Origin: Gimesia chilikensis
GTDB taxonomy: Bacteria; Planctomycetota; Planctomycetia; Planctomycetales; Planctomycetaceae
DNA length: 64,000 bases
Assembly (NCBI RefSeq): GCF_007744075.1
Contig: NZ_CP036266.1
Span: 1,853,655-1,917,654, forward strand
Direction: 5' to 3'
The position numbers were made by a program, and so were the translations under genes. The notes under the pieces were generated by a model. That model did not search any database. It had not been told where the DNA came from and worked only from the letters and a program-made list of their open reading frames with translations. Below are positions 36,654 to 46,326 of the stretch, piece after piece; the first letter of the stretch is position 1, and every line of letters begins with the position of its first letter.

Positions 36654-37763
36654 CTATTTGATGGTCAGTGATTTAAGGCTGCCGTTCTGTGAAAAATCCG
36701 GTCCGAACTGGAGAGCTGCGGTAATCTGCAGATCGGGATAACCGGCGACGGTAATCCGTGGCGGCGTTGTATAGCCGGAGCCGGCGCGCGTGATTTTGAA
36801 ACCAGTCACCTTACCATCTTTGATGACGGCGGTCGCTGAAGCGGGCGTTCGTTTCCAGACTTCTCCGTTGTGGGGCTGATAGCGGTAGTAGTTGGAGACT
36901 TCGTCCAGTCGTTCATTGGTGATGCCGTATTTGCCGAGGGCCGCCAGCAGGACTTCTTTGTTGGCGCGGGCCCGGGCTTCCGTGGGGGCACCGTTGCGGG
37001 CCGGCCGGACGTTGCTGAATGCATCTCGAAAGACCTGGGGCTCGACACCCAGGGCAGCAGCGATCAGGTTCACAGGGCGACCATGATCGCGGGGATCGGT
37101 TTCGTAGCCTCCCTCGATGATTACGGTGCCTGCGGGGACGTTCTCGGAAACAGCAGGGGGAAGTGGCGCGTCAATGTGATCACGATCGGGACGGGGCGGT
37201 CGCGGAGAATACTCGCGTGGGAAATTTTTTCGTGGGGAATTTTCTCTGGGCGGACCGTGGTGAGGGCGGCCTTCGTGATGGTTGCGATCGGAGGACGGAC
37301 CCGGGCGACCTTGCTCGCGACGGTCACGTTCATGTCGATCGTGCCCGTGGCGCGGGCGTTCATGATGGGCGTCTGGTCGTTCGCCCCGCTGCGGGGGGCC
37401 ATGATGTCCGGGACGTTCTGCATGTTGATGTCTGCCGCGCTCCATGGGGGGCGGTCCGTGACGATCATCGCGTCGATGTCCCTGATCTTCTAGAGGGCGG
37501 GGAGGACGGGGAAGTTCTTCCCGGGTCAGGCTGCCATTCTGATCACGGTCGAGATTCTTGAGGGCGACTGCGGACTGATCCATTTCGTTTGTGGAGATAC
37601 GGCCATCCTGATCGGTATCGAACAGGACCATGAACGGATCGGGTGGCGGACCTCCCGGGCAATGACAGTCACGATCTCCTCTGCCACGTGGCTGTTGAGA
37701 TGAGACGCCCGTCGTAATTAATCCCGCGACAGCAACAAACGCAATGAGGTATTTCATCAGCAT
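36654..37763 (-). CDS. secreted EF-hand protein with His/Arg/Pro-rich region
   Basis: 369 residues from the ATG at 37763 (GGGAG upstream; an ATG at 37757 is an alternative). Signal peptide to about VSSQQ. Two EF-hand loops follow (DTDQDGRISTNE and DRDQNGSLTREE), which should bind Ca. Next comes a stretch of about 110 residues of low complexity rich in His, Arg, Pro, Asp and Gly (HGPPPMERGRHQH style), which could bind metals or polyanions. The C-terminal part (about 200-369) looks folded: AAALGVEPQVFRDAFSNV and GSGYTTPPRITV; the last resembles a repeat found in secreted planctomycete proteins. The function is unknown. Confidence 0.82.
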   Translation of the reverse strand: MLMKYLIAFVAVAGLITTGVSSQQPRGRGDRDCHCPGGPPPDPFMVLFDTDQDGRISTNEMDQSAVALKNLDRDQNGSLTREELPRPPRPLEDQGHRRDDRHGPPPMERGRHQHAERPGHHGPPQRGERPDAHHERPRHGHDRHERDRREQGRPGPSSDRNHHEGRPHHGPPRENSPRKNFPREYSPRPPRPDRDHIDAPLPPAVSENVPAGTVIIEGGYETDPRDHGRPVNLIAAALGVEPQVFRDAFSNVRPARNGAPTEARARANKEVLLAALGKYGITNERLDEVSNYYRYQPHNGEVWKRTPASATAVIKDGKVTGFKITRAGSGYTTPPRITVAGYPDLQITAALQFGPDFSQNGSLKSLTIK

Positions 37764-38065
37764 GGCTCTCCCGTTATGAGTGAAGGGACTCAATTCAGCA
37801 CGATTTCAGCAATCACTGCAACGGAATTGCATAGAAAACGGCCCGATGCAGGAATTAACGGAGCGGTGGGAAGATGACAACCGATTTTTTCGAAGGAAAT
37901 GAAATTAATCGTTGGAGCGTGAACTTCCTGGCAGGTGGAGCCCTCTTGAAAGAGTGATTCAACTGACTGAGTTGATGATGTTACTGGAATGAAAGATACT
38001 GATCGCAGCACAGCAGTCCTGACTGAGATTTAAGTCGATCAAAATTTGAGTAGAAGCGTCCTGAT

Positions 38066-39232
38066 ATGGAAAAAGAACGTCTGAAATGGTTGAAACACGT
38101 CGAGGACTGGCTGTTGACGGAGGAAGCCGAATGTGGACAGGATGCGGTGGTCGAAAGAGAGAGATTGATTGTGGCGTTGAAAACCCTCAATTACGAGTGG
38201 GATTACCTGCTCGATGCTTACGGATCTGCAAGTGAAGTACCAGTCGTATTATTGAAGTTAACCAGTGATAATCCCGAGGTACGTGAGAGAGCCATTTTAA
38301 CGCTCTATACGACCGTCTTTCATCAAGGGATGAGGACCCTGTCGGCAGTTTATGTTGTGTCTTTTCTGTTTCATTTATTGCTATCAGAGAAGGTTCACTC
38401 GAAAGAGGAGATCATTGATTATCTGGTCCACCTGGCGATTGGTTACCCGGAAGAGTCGCTGCCTGAGGGGGTGGAACCGGCTGCTATGCGGCAGGCTGCA
38501 GATGATGCTGAACAGGGTATGACTCGCGAGCAGCGTGGTGCCTATCTATATGAATATTACAGCCTACGGGTTGAAGTCCTATGTTATCAGGAGGTATTCA
38601 GGCAACTGGATATCCTGATGCCACTTACACACGATTCTGATCCCAAAATCAGGAAGAGCGCCATTTTTGCGCTGGCCTGGTTTCCGGAACAGGCTGAGCA
38701 GTCTCTCATCCATATTCTGGATCAACTGGAATCGGAAACGGAAGATGCTGCGGTTGCCAATGCAATTCTGGCTGCCGGGTTACTGATCTATCAGGCAGGG
38801 CTCAGCCCTGAGTTGTTGAAACTGGAGAAGTATCGAGGCGAAGCATTCGGTCCACTGGTGCGGATGGCCGTTGCCATTGTTCATGGGCGATTCTCTCTGA
38901 ACAGGGAGTCTATCGATCTCCTCTTAGCTTCACTATGCGAAGCAGATCAGCTTAATCAATTTCATCGGGAAGACATCCAGTTTTATGATGGCTGGTTTGT
39001 AAGCTACGTCATCGAGATCCTGACCTGTGGTTCTGTTGAATCTCAGAAAGAGGTCGTCCTGTCGCTGTGTAATCGAATCGGTACATACCAGAAGATTGAA
39101 TCAAGTTCAGTTCGGTATGCCATCCTCGATTTGTTGAATCAAGTACAGGATGACGTCTATTCTGAAAATATAAATCTCCTGGTGGCATGTGGCTTTCCCG
39201 AACAGAAAGCAGATCTGTTTAAATTAAACTGA
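38066..39232 (+). CDS. cytoplasmic HEAT-like repeat protein, function unknown
   Basis: 388 residues, no signal peptide or membrane segment. Helical pairs with HEAT-like spacing are visible (VLLKLTSDNPEVRERAILTLY; LTHDSDPKIRKSAIFALAWF; VRMAVAIVHGRF). Such solenoids mediate protein-protein contacts; standalone bacterial versions include immunity proteins of polymorphic toxins, but no toxin gene is near. Both the composition (more acidic, more Leu) and the lower GC third positions look a little different from neighbours. Isolated gene between two minus-strand genes. Confidence 0.75.
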   Translation: MEKERLKWLKHVEDWLLTEEAECGQDAVVERERLIVALKTLNYEWDYLLDAYGSASEVPVVLLKLTSDNPEVRERAILTLYTTVFHQGMRTLSAVYVVSFLFHLLLSEKVHSKEEIIDYLVHLAIGYPEESLPEGVEPAAMRQAADDAEQGMTREQRGAYLYEYYSLRVEVLCYQEVFRQLDILMPLTHDSDPKIRKSAIFALAWFPEQAEQSLIHILDQLESETEDAAVANAILAAGLLIYQAGLSPELLKLEKYRGEAFGPLVRMAVAIVHGRFSLNRESIDLLLASLCEADQLNQFHREDIQFYDGWFVSYVIEILTCGSVESQKEVVLSLCNRIGTYQKIESSSVRYAILDLLNQVQDDVYSENINLLVACGFPEQKADLFKLN

Positions 39233-39255
39233 ACTGGTAGTAGTCCGGGCAAAAT

Positions 39256-42200
39256 TCATTCACTGCCTTCCAGGGCGAACCAGGCCTGCATCTGGTAAGA
39301 ACAGTTACACTGGGACGAGCCGTCGGGAACGAGGACCAGGCCGCCGGCCGGGATGGCGTTGATGTAACAGCCCAGGCGGATCCCGCCGAAGTTTTCGACG
39401 CCGGCTTTGCGGGTCAGGTCGACGTACCCGAGTGTGGCCGAGCGGAAGACCATCATGTGTTTGCTGGCAGAGATCTGGCCGCAGCCATAGGAGCGCTCGA
39501 AGGTGAAGGGGATTGGTTTCCCGGACTTCAGTTCCCAGGCGCCCCCCTGCGCAAAGATTTTGTCACCGTTGATGACCGGGTGCGATTGGTACTCGGCTGC
39601 GATATCCCAGATCCGTTTTCCTGTTTTGGCATCGACGGCGGCGAGTCGCCCGCCGACTTCAGAAGGGAGCCGGAAGAATTTGTGCCGGATGCCCTGATAG
39701 AACATCAGCAGGATGTTGTGGTCTGCGGAAAGTGCCAGTTGGGTGCCGAAGATTTCATGATTGTCTTCCCAGAGGTCAGCCCCGGTTTTGGCCTGGAAGG
39801 CTTTCAGCTTGCCTTTGCGGTGTGCGTCTTCCGGAGAGGGAGGGTTGGGGCGACCATTGCGGCGGGCCTGTTTGATGTGGTCGGCTTTGGCGATTTCCCG
39901 ATCGACGAGAAAGACGCTGTTGTTGCCAATGGTGATTGCGTTGTTACGGATCGAGTACTCGGGCTGGTAGGTCCAGAGAATGTTCCCGGTTTTGGCGTCG
40001 GCGGCGAAAAACAGAACCGATTCATTGCGGAGGCTGATGCCTTGATAGCGGGGACTGGTGTGATGCGCGTCGTTACTGACGGTGCCATAGATCACGCCGT
40101 CATGGTACGCGAGATAGCCCCAGTTCTGGTTCGGATCGTCGCGACTGACGGGGGTGGAGATCTTGCGGACCAGCTTCCCGGTCTTCAGTTCGATCTGATG
40201 ACAGAAGGTGTCTTTGCAGACGAAGGCATAGTCGCCCCCGAGACAGAAGTTGCTGCCGACCTCGGCCGTGCTCACATCGTGATGAATGCCGTTCATGTCG
40301 GTCAGGTTATTCCTGAGCTGATATTTCCAGAGCGTATGCCCGTTGTAGGCGTCGAGTCCACACAGACCGTGCAGTCCGCCGACAACCATGACGCCCCGAT
40401 TCACGAGCGGGGCCGGACCCTGTCCGTGCCGGTTGGGAATCTGGAAGTCGACATCGCGATACCAGTACATGCGCAGCGGACCTTTGACGATTTCATCTTT
40501 GGAATTCACCGTATTCGTGGAATCAGAGTACTGGTGTGTCCAACTGCCGGCCCCTTTGAGATCGTCTTTGGTTTCCAGCTGCAGGTTATCGAGCGATCCC
40601 CAGCAGAACTGGCCGCCGAAGGGACGTTGAATCCGGCGGGCTTCTTTCAGGATTCCCGGAGAGACATCCTGATTCAGCGCAGCCGAGCAGATCACGAGGT
40701 TCGCAAAGTTCTTAGAATAAGGGACCTGTTTGGGATCAGCCAGATGCACGGCGACCCGCGAACCATAGAGGCCTGCTGTCGCGAGGCGTTCGCGTGCCTG
40801 CTGGGCTTGGTCGGGGTCCGCCATGACGACATAGATCTGAAAGTCGGACTGGCGGGCCAGTTCGAGGGCGAGGTCCGCGTTGGTGGCGCCCAGGTCGACA
40901 CAAATCCCGGTGGAGACGTCGGTCTTCTCACAGATGGCTTTTGCAGCCTGCTGGTAGAGCGGGCTCGTGGAAACGGGCGATTGTGGCTGTGCCTCGACGG
41001 TTTCCGGTGGATGTGCGTTGGCGAAACAGCAGATGACTCCCTGGTCGGTGCTGGCAATGAGGCATTCATCAGAGGCTGCCAGGCCACGGACGGTGCCTTC
41101 GATTTCATGCGACCACCAGGTATTGGCCTGGCCTTTGAAGTCGACGCCGGTGACCTTGTTGTGCGAACCACAATAGGCGTCATTGCCGGCGATGATGACA
41201 TCGGTGATCGTATAATCCAGGGGGATGAGCCGTTTTTCTTTGAGGCTTCTGATCGAGATCGGCTTGCCCTTGCGGTCATTGGTTTTCGTGTCGGTCCACG
41301 TGCTGTAAACCAGTGACTGCCCGCTGCCGCGGAGAATGCCCTGGGGAGTCGCCGCGATGGGGCCGGTTCCGGTCTGTTGTGACAGGTCGCCTGTCAGCTG
41401 GTCGAACAGGCAGCCCGCGTTCGCGAAGAACTGGTCGGCCAGCATAACTTCCGAGCCGCCGCGCTGCTGATTTTTCTGCAGATGGTAATAGCGAAATTCA
41501 CCGGTCGTCCGATTAAAGGCGGCGGGGACGGCGCGGCCGGTGGGCATGAAGATCTGGTCCTGGCTGGCAGCGAGGTAGCCTTGTGAGGAGACACCGCTTT
41601 TGGCACTCGCACCGCCATGCGGCTGATTCATGAGGCGTTGTCCGGAGTTCTGATTGCTCCAGGCGACGTCTCCGGTTTCCGCGTCGAGGGCATACAGGTA
41701 AACGCCATCGGAAGGCCAGACCCCGGCTGCAAAGTAGACCTGATCACCGAGGACGACCGGGCCTCCTCGTGCGGGCCAGTGTGAGATCAGACGATCATTG
41801 CCCATGATGAATTTGCGTTCGGGGCCGCCCCGTTTTTTCCAGAGCAGCGCGCCGTCTGCGACATTCAATGCATACAGGCAGCCGTCATCGCTGGCGACAA
41901 AGATGCGATCTTTCCAGGCAACGGGAGCAAAACGGATCGGTCCTTCGGTAAAGAATTTCCATTTGAGCTGACCGGTCTTCAGATCGAGGGCGTACAGCTG
42001 GTCGTCTGTGGAACTGCCGAAGAGGACCGTCTGATTCACCACGATGGGCTGAAAGACTTCGTCAAAAGTAATGCGGGTATGCGTGGGCCAGGCAGGCGTC
42101 GGTTTATTCGGAGTCCGAAACGTCCATTGCAGCTCCATGCGATTGGGGAGCGGTTCCTCTGTCGATCCGCTGCGGGCGGCATCGCTGCGAAACTGGGGCC

Positions 42201-42270
42201 AGTCGGCGAGAATGAACTCAGGACTGCATGCAAAAATAAACAGAAACAGGAAAACCGGCGGGAATTTCAT
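39256..42270 (-). CDS. secreted PQQ-type beta-propeller with inserted methyltransferase-like domain
   Basis: 1004 residues from the ATG at 42270 (GAGGCG upstream). Signal peptide to about FILADWPQF. WPQFRSDAARSG and repeated LYALDLKTGQLKW-type blades mark a PQQ/quinoprotein propeller (about 20-420 and 560-1000). Between the two halves, about 433-557, lies a segment with a Rossmann methyltransferase pattern: GICVDLGATNADLALELA, IYVVMADPDQAQQAR and FANLVICSAAL. The glycine-rich SAM loop is degenerate (LGATNAD), so catalysis is doubtful. A secreted protein would not meet SAM, which strengthens that view. It follows the sialidase gene by 134 bp. Confidence 0.85.
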   Translation of the reverse strand: MKFPPVFLFLFIFACSPEFILADWPQFRSDAARSGSTEEPLPNRMELQWTFRTPNKPTPAWPTHTRITFDEVFQPIVVNQTVLFGSSTDDQLYALDLKTGQLKWKFFTEGPIRFAPVAWKDRIFVASDDGCLYALNVADGALLWKKRGGPERKFIMGNDRLISHWPARGGPVVLGDQVYFAAGVWPSDGVYLYALDAETGDVAWSNQNSGQRLMNQPHGGASAKSGVSSQGYLAASQDQIFMPTGRAVPAAFNRTTGEFRYYHLQKNQQRGGSEVMLADQFFANAGCLFDQLTGDLSQQTGTGPIAATPQGILRGSGQSLVYSTWTDTKTNDRKGKPISIRSLKEKRLIPLDYTITDVIIAGNDAYCGSHNKVTGVDFKGQANTWWSHEIEGTVRGLAASDECLIASTDQGVICCFANAHPPETVEAQPQSPVSTSPLYQQAAKAICEKTDVSTGICVDLGATNADLALELARQSDFQIYVVMADPDQAQQARERLATAGLYGSRVAVHLADPKQVPYSKNFANLVICSAALNQDVSPGILKEARRIQRPFGGQFCWGSLDNLQLETKDDLKGAGSWTHQYSDSTNTVNSKDEIVKGPLRMYWYRDVDFQIPNRHGQGPAPLVNRGVMVVGGLHGLCGLDAYNGHTLWKYQLRNNLTDMNGIHHDVSTAEVGSNFCLGGDYAFVCKDTFCHQIELKTGKLVRKISTPVSRDDPNQNWGYLAYHDGVIYGTVSNDAHHTSPRYQGISLRNESVLFFAADAKTGNILWTYQPEYSIRNNAITIGNNSVFLVDREIAKADHIKQARRNGRPNPPSPEDAHRKGKLKAFQAKTGADLWEDNHEIFGTQLALSADHNILLMFYQGIRHKFFRLPSEVGGRLAAVDAKTGKRIWDIAAEYQSHPVINGDKIFAQGGAWELKSGKPIPFTFERSYGCGQISASKHMMVFRSATLGYVDLTRKAGVENFGGIRLGCYINAIPAGGLVLVPDGSSQCNCSYQMQAWFALEGSE

Positions 42271-42404
42271 GAAGCGCCTCTGAGCGACTGGTTGGCGTGA
42301 ATATCGGCGTGGGTTGATGTGTTTATGGTAAACCATCAAAGAGCCATTGTCACCGAAACGGTCACTCATTTGTCTGATTTCTCAGAAGGCGTAGCAGGTT
42401 ACCC

Positions 42405-43529
42405 TCACTCCTGTGTGGCGGATTTCTGTTTTAGATCATGGTTTAAGATCTGCTGGAGTGGGATCGTTCGATAACGCAGTCCTCCCGGTCCATAATAGAC
42501 CAGATGCAGGGTGTCATCACGGAAGTCCATGCTGGCATAACAGTAGGAGCCTTTGGAATTGTCTTCAATGTTGATCAGTTTTCCCCAGGTGGTGCCATCA
42601 TCGTAGGACAGCCCGAGTGTGAGAGGCGTGCGCGGTCCCTGGTGGTCTGCTCCGGGGACGACCGCATTATTCCAGATCAGAATCAATGGTGCCTTTTCAC
42701 CAGGAATCCGTTGTAACAGCATGGGGGCTTCGGGATGCACGATGTCGGTCTTCTCTGCCGGACTCCAGGTCTGTCCGCCATCCTGGCTGAATGAGCGGTA
42801 CATGCGTGTGGTTTGAGTGCGAATCAGCATCAGAATCCGTCCGTCAGAGAGTTGTTCGATTTCCGGTTCCATTGCACCCCGGAGCGGACAGTCGACCTGG
42901 TTGTCAGAGCGATGCCAGGTCTGCCCTTCGTCATCAGAATAGTAACTGAAAGAAACAAAGTGCTCGTCTTTCTGCCAGGCACTGGGAGAACCATAGGCGG
43001 CCAGCAGGATGCGTCCTGATTTCAGCCGGATTGCGGCAGAATTCACCGCGAAGATCAGCCCCTGTTTACCATGCGAGAGTTGCTTCGGTTCGCTCCACGA
43101 TGCTCCCAGGTCTGTCGATTCTTTGTACCAGAGATTGGCAAACCGATTGCTGTCGATACGGATATAGAGCAGCAGGATTTTGCCACTCGTCGTTTTGACA
43201 AGGCTGGCTGACATCACATTCATTTTGCCGATATTTTCCTGCACGGTTTGCGGGGGGGACCAGGTTTTGCCGCCGTCATCCGAATGAATCTCGACGAGGC
43301 GGGCAGGATCGTGGTCGTTGCCGGTCCCGTGATACCACTGCGTGTAAACCAGCAGCAGACGCCCGTTGTCGAGCGTCAGCAGACTGCCTTCCCCGTGTCG
43401 CGGGAGTTCTTTCGTCGCTTTGACAAGCAGTCGTGATTCGGCGCGGCTGAGGCTGCTGAACTGAATCTCTCCGCCGAGAATAAAGGCCAGGATCAGACAG
43501 AGTCCGTGAAGGGAAGTAGAACGAGGCAT
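42405..43529 (-). CDS. secreted sialidase-like (BNR/Asp-box) protein
   Basis: 374 residues with signal peptide to about SRAES. Asp boxes: HSDDGGKTW, STDLGASW, SDDEGQTW, SQDGGQTW and SYDDGTTW, giving the five visible blades of a six-bladed propeller. Candidate pocket residues are Arg/Glu in RHGEGSLL, and Glu and Arg in MEPEIEQL and MLIRTQTTR. No lectin domain is attached. It starts 12 bp after the lipoprotein gene, reproducing the DUF1559, lipoprotein, sialidase order seen at 25565-28089. Confidence 0.88.
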   Translation of the reverse strand: MPRSTSLHGLCLILAFILGGEIQFSSLSRAESRLLVKATKELPRHGEGSLLTLDNGRLLLVYTQWYHGTGNDHDPARLVEIHSDDGGKTWSPPQTVQENIGKMNVMSASLVKTTSGKILLLYIRIDSNRFANLWYKESTDLGASWSEPKQLSHGKQGLIFAVNSAAIRLKSGRILLAAYGSPSAWQKDEHFVSFSYYSDDEGQTWHRSDNQVDCPLRGAMEPEIEQLSDGRILMLIRTQTTRMYRSFSQDGGQTWSPAEKTDIVHPEAPMLLQRIPGEKAPLILIWNNAVVPGADHQGPRTPLTLGLSYDDGTTWGKLINIEDNSKGSYCYASMDFRDDTLHLVYYGPGGLRYRTIPLQQILNHDLKQKSATQE

Positions 43530-43541
43530 GAATCGCTTCTT

Positions 43542-43955
43542 TCAGTTAAAGTGATAATCCTGTTGAATTTCGCCATTGCCGGTTTGCACCTGCAGCACTT
43601 CGATTTCAGACTGCGTGTTGAATTGTTCCGGCAGAATCTGTTCCCGTTCCGGGGAGTCTGCGGTTTTATCTCCCGGCAGGCTGGAGCCACCACGATAAGC
43701 ATAGATTTCCACCTGGTATGTCCCGGACTTGACTGCGTTACGTTCGGTGAACTGATAGCGTCCCGATTTAATTTGCGTGGTGCGGGCCGGTGCCTGGGTT
43801 CCAGTCGCAGGTGAGAGACGAATTACTCCGTCCAGAATCGGCTGTCCCTTGTAGGTGACTTCTCCGGCAACAGAAGTAAAATCCTGCCCGCCTGTCTTGC
43901 TTCCACAACTCGACAGCAGCAGGCAACAGACGCTTAAGATAAAAAAGTTCTGCAT
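43542..43955 (-). CDS. planctomycete-type small lipoprotein
   Basis: 137 residues. Signal with lipobox LSSC (Cys17). The mature part shows the shared VAGEVTYKGQPILDGVIRL, GRYQFTE and GTYQVEIYAYRGG elements of a transthyretin-like sandwich, closely parallel to the proteins at 11701 and 26667. Located between DUF1559 and sialidase genes on the same strand, 12 bp before the sialidase start. No hairpin separates it from the DUF1559 gene, unlike the other pairs. Confidence 0.87.
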   Translation of the reverse strand: MQNFFILSVCCLLLSSCGSKTGGQDFTSVAGEVTYKGQPILDGVIRLSPATGTQAPARTTQIKSGRYQFTERNAVKSGTYQVEIYAYRGGSSLPGDKTADSPEREQILPEQFNTQSEIEVLQVQTGNGEIQQDYHFN

Positions 43956-44037
43956 GGTCAGGCATCAAATCAATAACGAGAGGGTTAACAACGGATGGCG
44001 ATGAATACGAGAAACGACCTGTGTTGAGCCGGGAAGA

Positions 44038-44943
44038 TCAGAATTCTCCCACGACCTCACTTCCGGCCCGTGTGGTCAGGCTTTGTAACGTTCCCAGGTC
44101 AATATTTTCTGAAAGGAAGCGGACCGCGCCATCAGCCAGTAAAAAATGACAGCCTCCGGTGTGGTAACTCGCCGGGCCGGTGAAGTCATCGCCGTTCCAG
44201 TTCCAGCCGGAGAGCAGGGGAAAGTTGGCATTGATCCCGCTACGGACTCCGATGCCGCCTCCACCGTAGGCACCCCAGGTGAAAAGTTCGTGGGAACCGG
44301 GAGTATCGCCCACGGTTTCCGAGAACGCGAGGGTATTGCTGGATCCGTCGAGAATATCGCGGAACCTGGTTTTCGAGTTGCGGTAGAACATGCCGTCCTT
44401 ATTGAAACCGACTGCATCCTGTCCATCCCGCGCGGGGTTCCCGTCTTTACCACTGTGTGCGACCGGTTGATAATGGCTGCCCCAGGAGTCGTTGGGGCCT
44501 CCGGCGCCGGTCCAGTTCTGTCCTTCATCCTGCGGGTTACTGGGACAGATGAAGACGTTGATTTTCTGCTGGGTAACAGGCGCATTTGCGGCTGAGTTGA
44601 AGGCAGACAGAAAATTAAACTGGTTGTAAACATTGGTCTGATCGAGGAAGGGAAGCAGCATGGTGGCACACATGTGCGAACCGAAGTTCTGGGGCGCCGA
44701 GTTGGAATTATCAGCAAAGCTGCGGCCGAAGGGGAACATGCTGTGCGAATCGTGGTAGTTATGCAGCGCCAGTCCGATCTGCTTCAGATTGTTTTTGCAG
44801 GTACTGCGGCGCGCCGATTCCCGGGCCTGCTGAACCGCAGGCAGGAGCAGGGCGATCAGAATGGCGATGATGGCTATTACCACCAGGAGTTCGATCAGCG
44901 TGAATCCGTCGCGTCGTATAGGGGAGTTTTTACTTGTTGACAT
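44038..44943 (-). CDS. DUF1559 pseudopilin-like protein
   Basis: 301 residues with leader [10 protein letters not shown], then [12 protein letters not shown] and [12 protein letters not shown]-terminal element [17 protein letters not shown] replaces the usual GDG by ADG. An ATAT-rich palindrome at 45019-45036 lies 76-93 bp upstream and matches one in front of the GntR gene at 46316, so this gene is probably under that regulator. It heads DUF1559, lipoprotein, sialidase and possibly the PQQ-type gene. Confidence 0.93.
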   Translation of the reverse strand: MSTSKNSPIRRDGFTLIELLVVIAIIAILIALLLPAVQQARESARRSTCKNNLKQIGLALHNYHDSHSMFPFGRSFADNSNSAPQNFGSHMCATMLLPFLDQTNVYNQFNFLSAFNSAANAPVTQQKINVFICPSNPQDEGQNWTGAGGPNDSWGSHYQPVAHSGKDGNPARDGQDAVGFNKDGMFYRNSKTRFRDILDGSSNTLAFSETVGDTPGSHELFTWGAYGGGGIGVRSGINANFPLLSGWNWNGDDFTGPASYHTGGCHFLLADGAVRFLSENIDLGTLQSLTTRAGSEVVGEF

Positions 44944-45018
44944 CGGAAAATCTCCAGAAACAGATCAACAGGGACAGGAATGAGACGCTCTTGAGAATAT
45001 ACCCGGCAATAGAAGGTG

Positions 45019-45036
45019 GATATATTGTGATATATC
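45019..45036. promoter_or_regulatory. candidate GntR operator upstream of DUF1559 gene
   Basis: GATATATTGTGATATATC, an 18-bp inverted repeat (GATATAT-N4-ATATATC). The inner 16 bases differ at one position from the site at 47093-47108. A weaker repeat (GATAT-N7-ATATC) follows at 45050-45066. Confidence 0.75.
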
Positions 45037-45165
45037 ATTGTGATGGTTCGATATATTTTCAATATCAAAATGAAAAAATGAGTCCGATTTCGGAAAATTG
45101 CTTCTCGAACGAGGCGCAGCAGGTTCCGGGAAAAGAGCATGGGGAAGTGAAACTTCCGAGGAGAA

Positions 45166-46326
45166 TCAGCAGTGGGCAGTCGTCTGCTGTTCTCGCGGTA
45201 TTTCTTGTGGAGACACCGAAAACCGGAACCAGCGAATGACGCTCACGCACTGTTCATAACACCAGAAGGTGACGAAGAGGTCTCCGTCGGGCAGCCGGCT
45301 GATGTGTGGCGCGCCGAACTTGAGAGCAGCAAACGTTTCCGACATATTTACGCTCGTGTGCGTCATGCCTTCCAGCAGATTGTGTCCCCAGAGCGGCTGC
45401 TGATCGAGATTGGTCCAGTGCCCCTGTTCGTCAATCCGGGACAGGCAGGCCCACAGGCCGGGGTGATCCATGCGGCGGTAAATATTCAGCAGACTGCCGT
45501 CCTCCAGCAGACAGGGGGTCAGTGTCTGGCCTGTCAGTTGCGTCGAAGCAGGAGACGACCAGGTCGCCCCCCCGTCATCACTGAGCGCGTACTGGTTAGG
45601 GAGATCCTGGCCGCTGGCTTCATCATAGCACCAGGCCACCGAGAGCAGTCTGTCGTCGGGGATTTCAATCACCTTCGATTCCCAGAAGATGAGGTTGTTC
45701 TGCGGACTGTGCATGATATCCAGGTAGTCACTCCAGTTTTCTCCCTGATCGTTGGAAACGAAGGCCAACTGTCGATTGCCGTTGGGTAGTTGTCCCTCCC
45801 AGTCGCGCCAGGTGGAGGTAGACCAGATCCAGCGGCCATCTCTGAGTTCTGTAATGGGGCTGCACATTTCAAATTCCGGACCCGCAAGCGGTGTAGAGAC
45901 CGGCTCCGGATTGTTCCAGGTCTGCCCCTGATCGATGGAACGCATCAGGAGTAGCTCTGAGGGAACCATACCCAGGGTTTCGGGGTTGCAGAGACCTTCC
46001 TCAGTCCGTCCGGTCCGGTCAAACCGGACCAGGTTTGCGATGATTTCCCCGCTTTTTGTGATCGAAAGACGTCCGAATGTGGAAGTTTCATGCCCGGGGA
46101 CGGCGGTCTCCAGTGGTCCCAGTTGTTCCCAGGTCGCGCCCTGATCCTGTGAGCGGGAGAGGTACGGCTGCAGGTTGACGGCTTCAAAGGCTTCCCCCAG
46201 CATGTACATGGCGAGCAGGGAACCGTCGGGCAGGACAACAACCGAGGGAAAATATGCGTGTACGCTGTGGACGTGCGGTTTGGGGTTTTTAAACAGCAGT
46301 CCGGTTTCGAGATGTTCAAGTTGCAT
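45166..46326 (-). CDS. sialidase-like (BNR/Asp-box) protein, cytoplasmic
   Basis: 386 residues from the ATG at 46326 (GGGGAAAAC upstream), overlapping the stop of the GntR gene by 11 bases. No signal peptide is present, unlike the other two Asp-box proteins here. Asp boxes: SQDQGATW, SIDQGQTW, SNDQGENW and SDDGGATW. Pocket candidates include the Glu of FEMCSPITEL and the Arg of RDGRWIW. Fusion of its translation to a GntR regulator gene suggests it serves the pathway that the regulator senses; it may be a glycan-processing enzyme acting on an imported oligosaccharide, but that is inference. Confidence 0.85.
   Translation of the reverse strand: MQLEHLETGLLFKNPKPHVHSVHAYFPSVVVLPDGSLLAMYMLGEAFEAVNLQPYLSRSQDQGATWEQLGPLETAVPGHETSTFGRLSITKSGEIIANLVRFDRTGRTEEGLCNPETLGMVPSELLLMRSIDQGQTWNNPEPVSTPLAGPEFEMCSPITELRDGRWIWSTSTWRDWEGQLPNGNRQLAFVSNDQGENWSDYLDIMHSPQNNLIFWESKVIEIPDDRLLSVAWCYDEASGQDLPNQYALSDDGGATWSSPASTQLTGQTLTPCLLEDGSLLNIYRRMDHPGLWACLSRIDEQGHWTNLDQQPLWGHNLLEGMTHTSVNMSETFAALKFGAPHISRLPDGDLFVTFWCYEQCVSVIRWFRFSVSPQEIPREQQTTAHC

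Noticed and set aside
39457..41316. 619-codon open frame on the plus strand
   Set aside because: It is antisense to the PQQ-type gene, has no recognisable domain and is explained by codon bias of the real gene.
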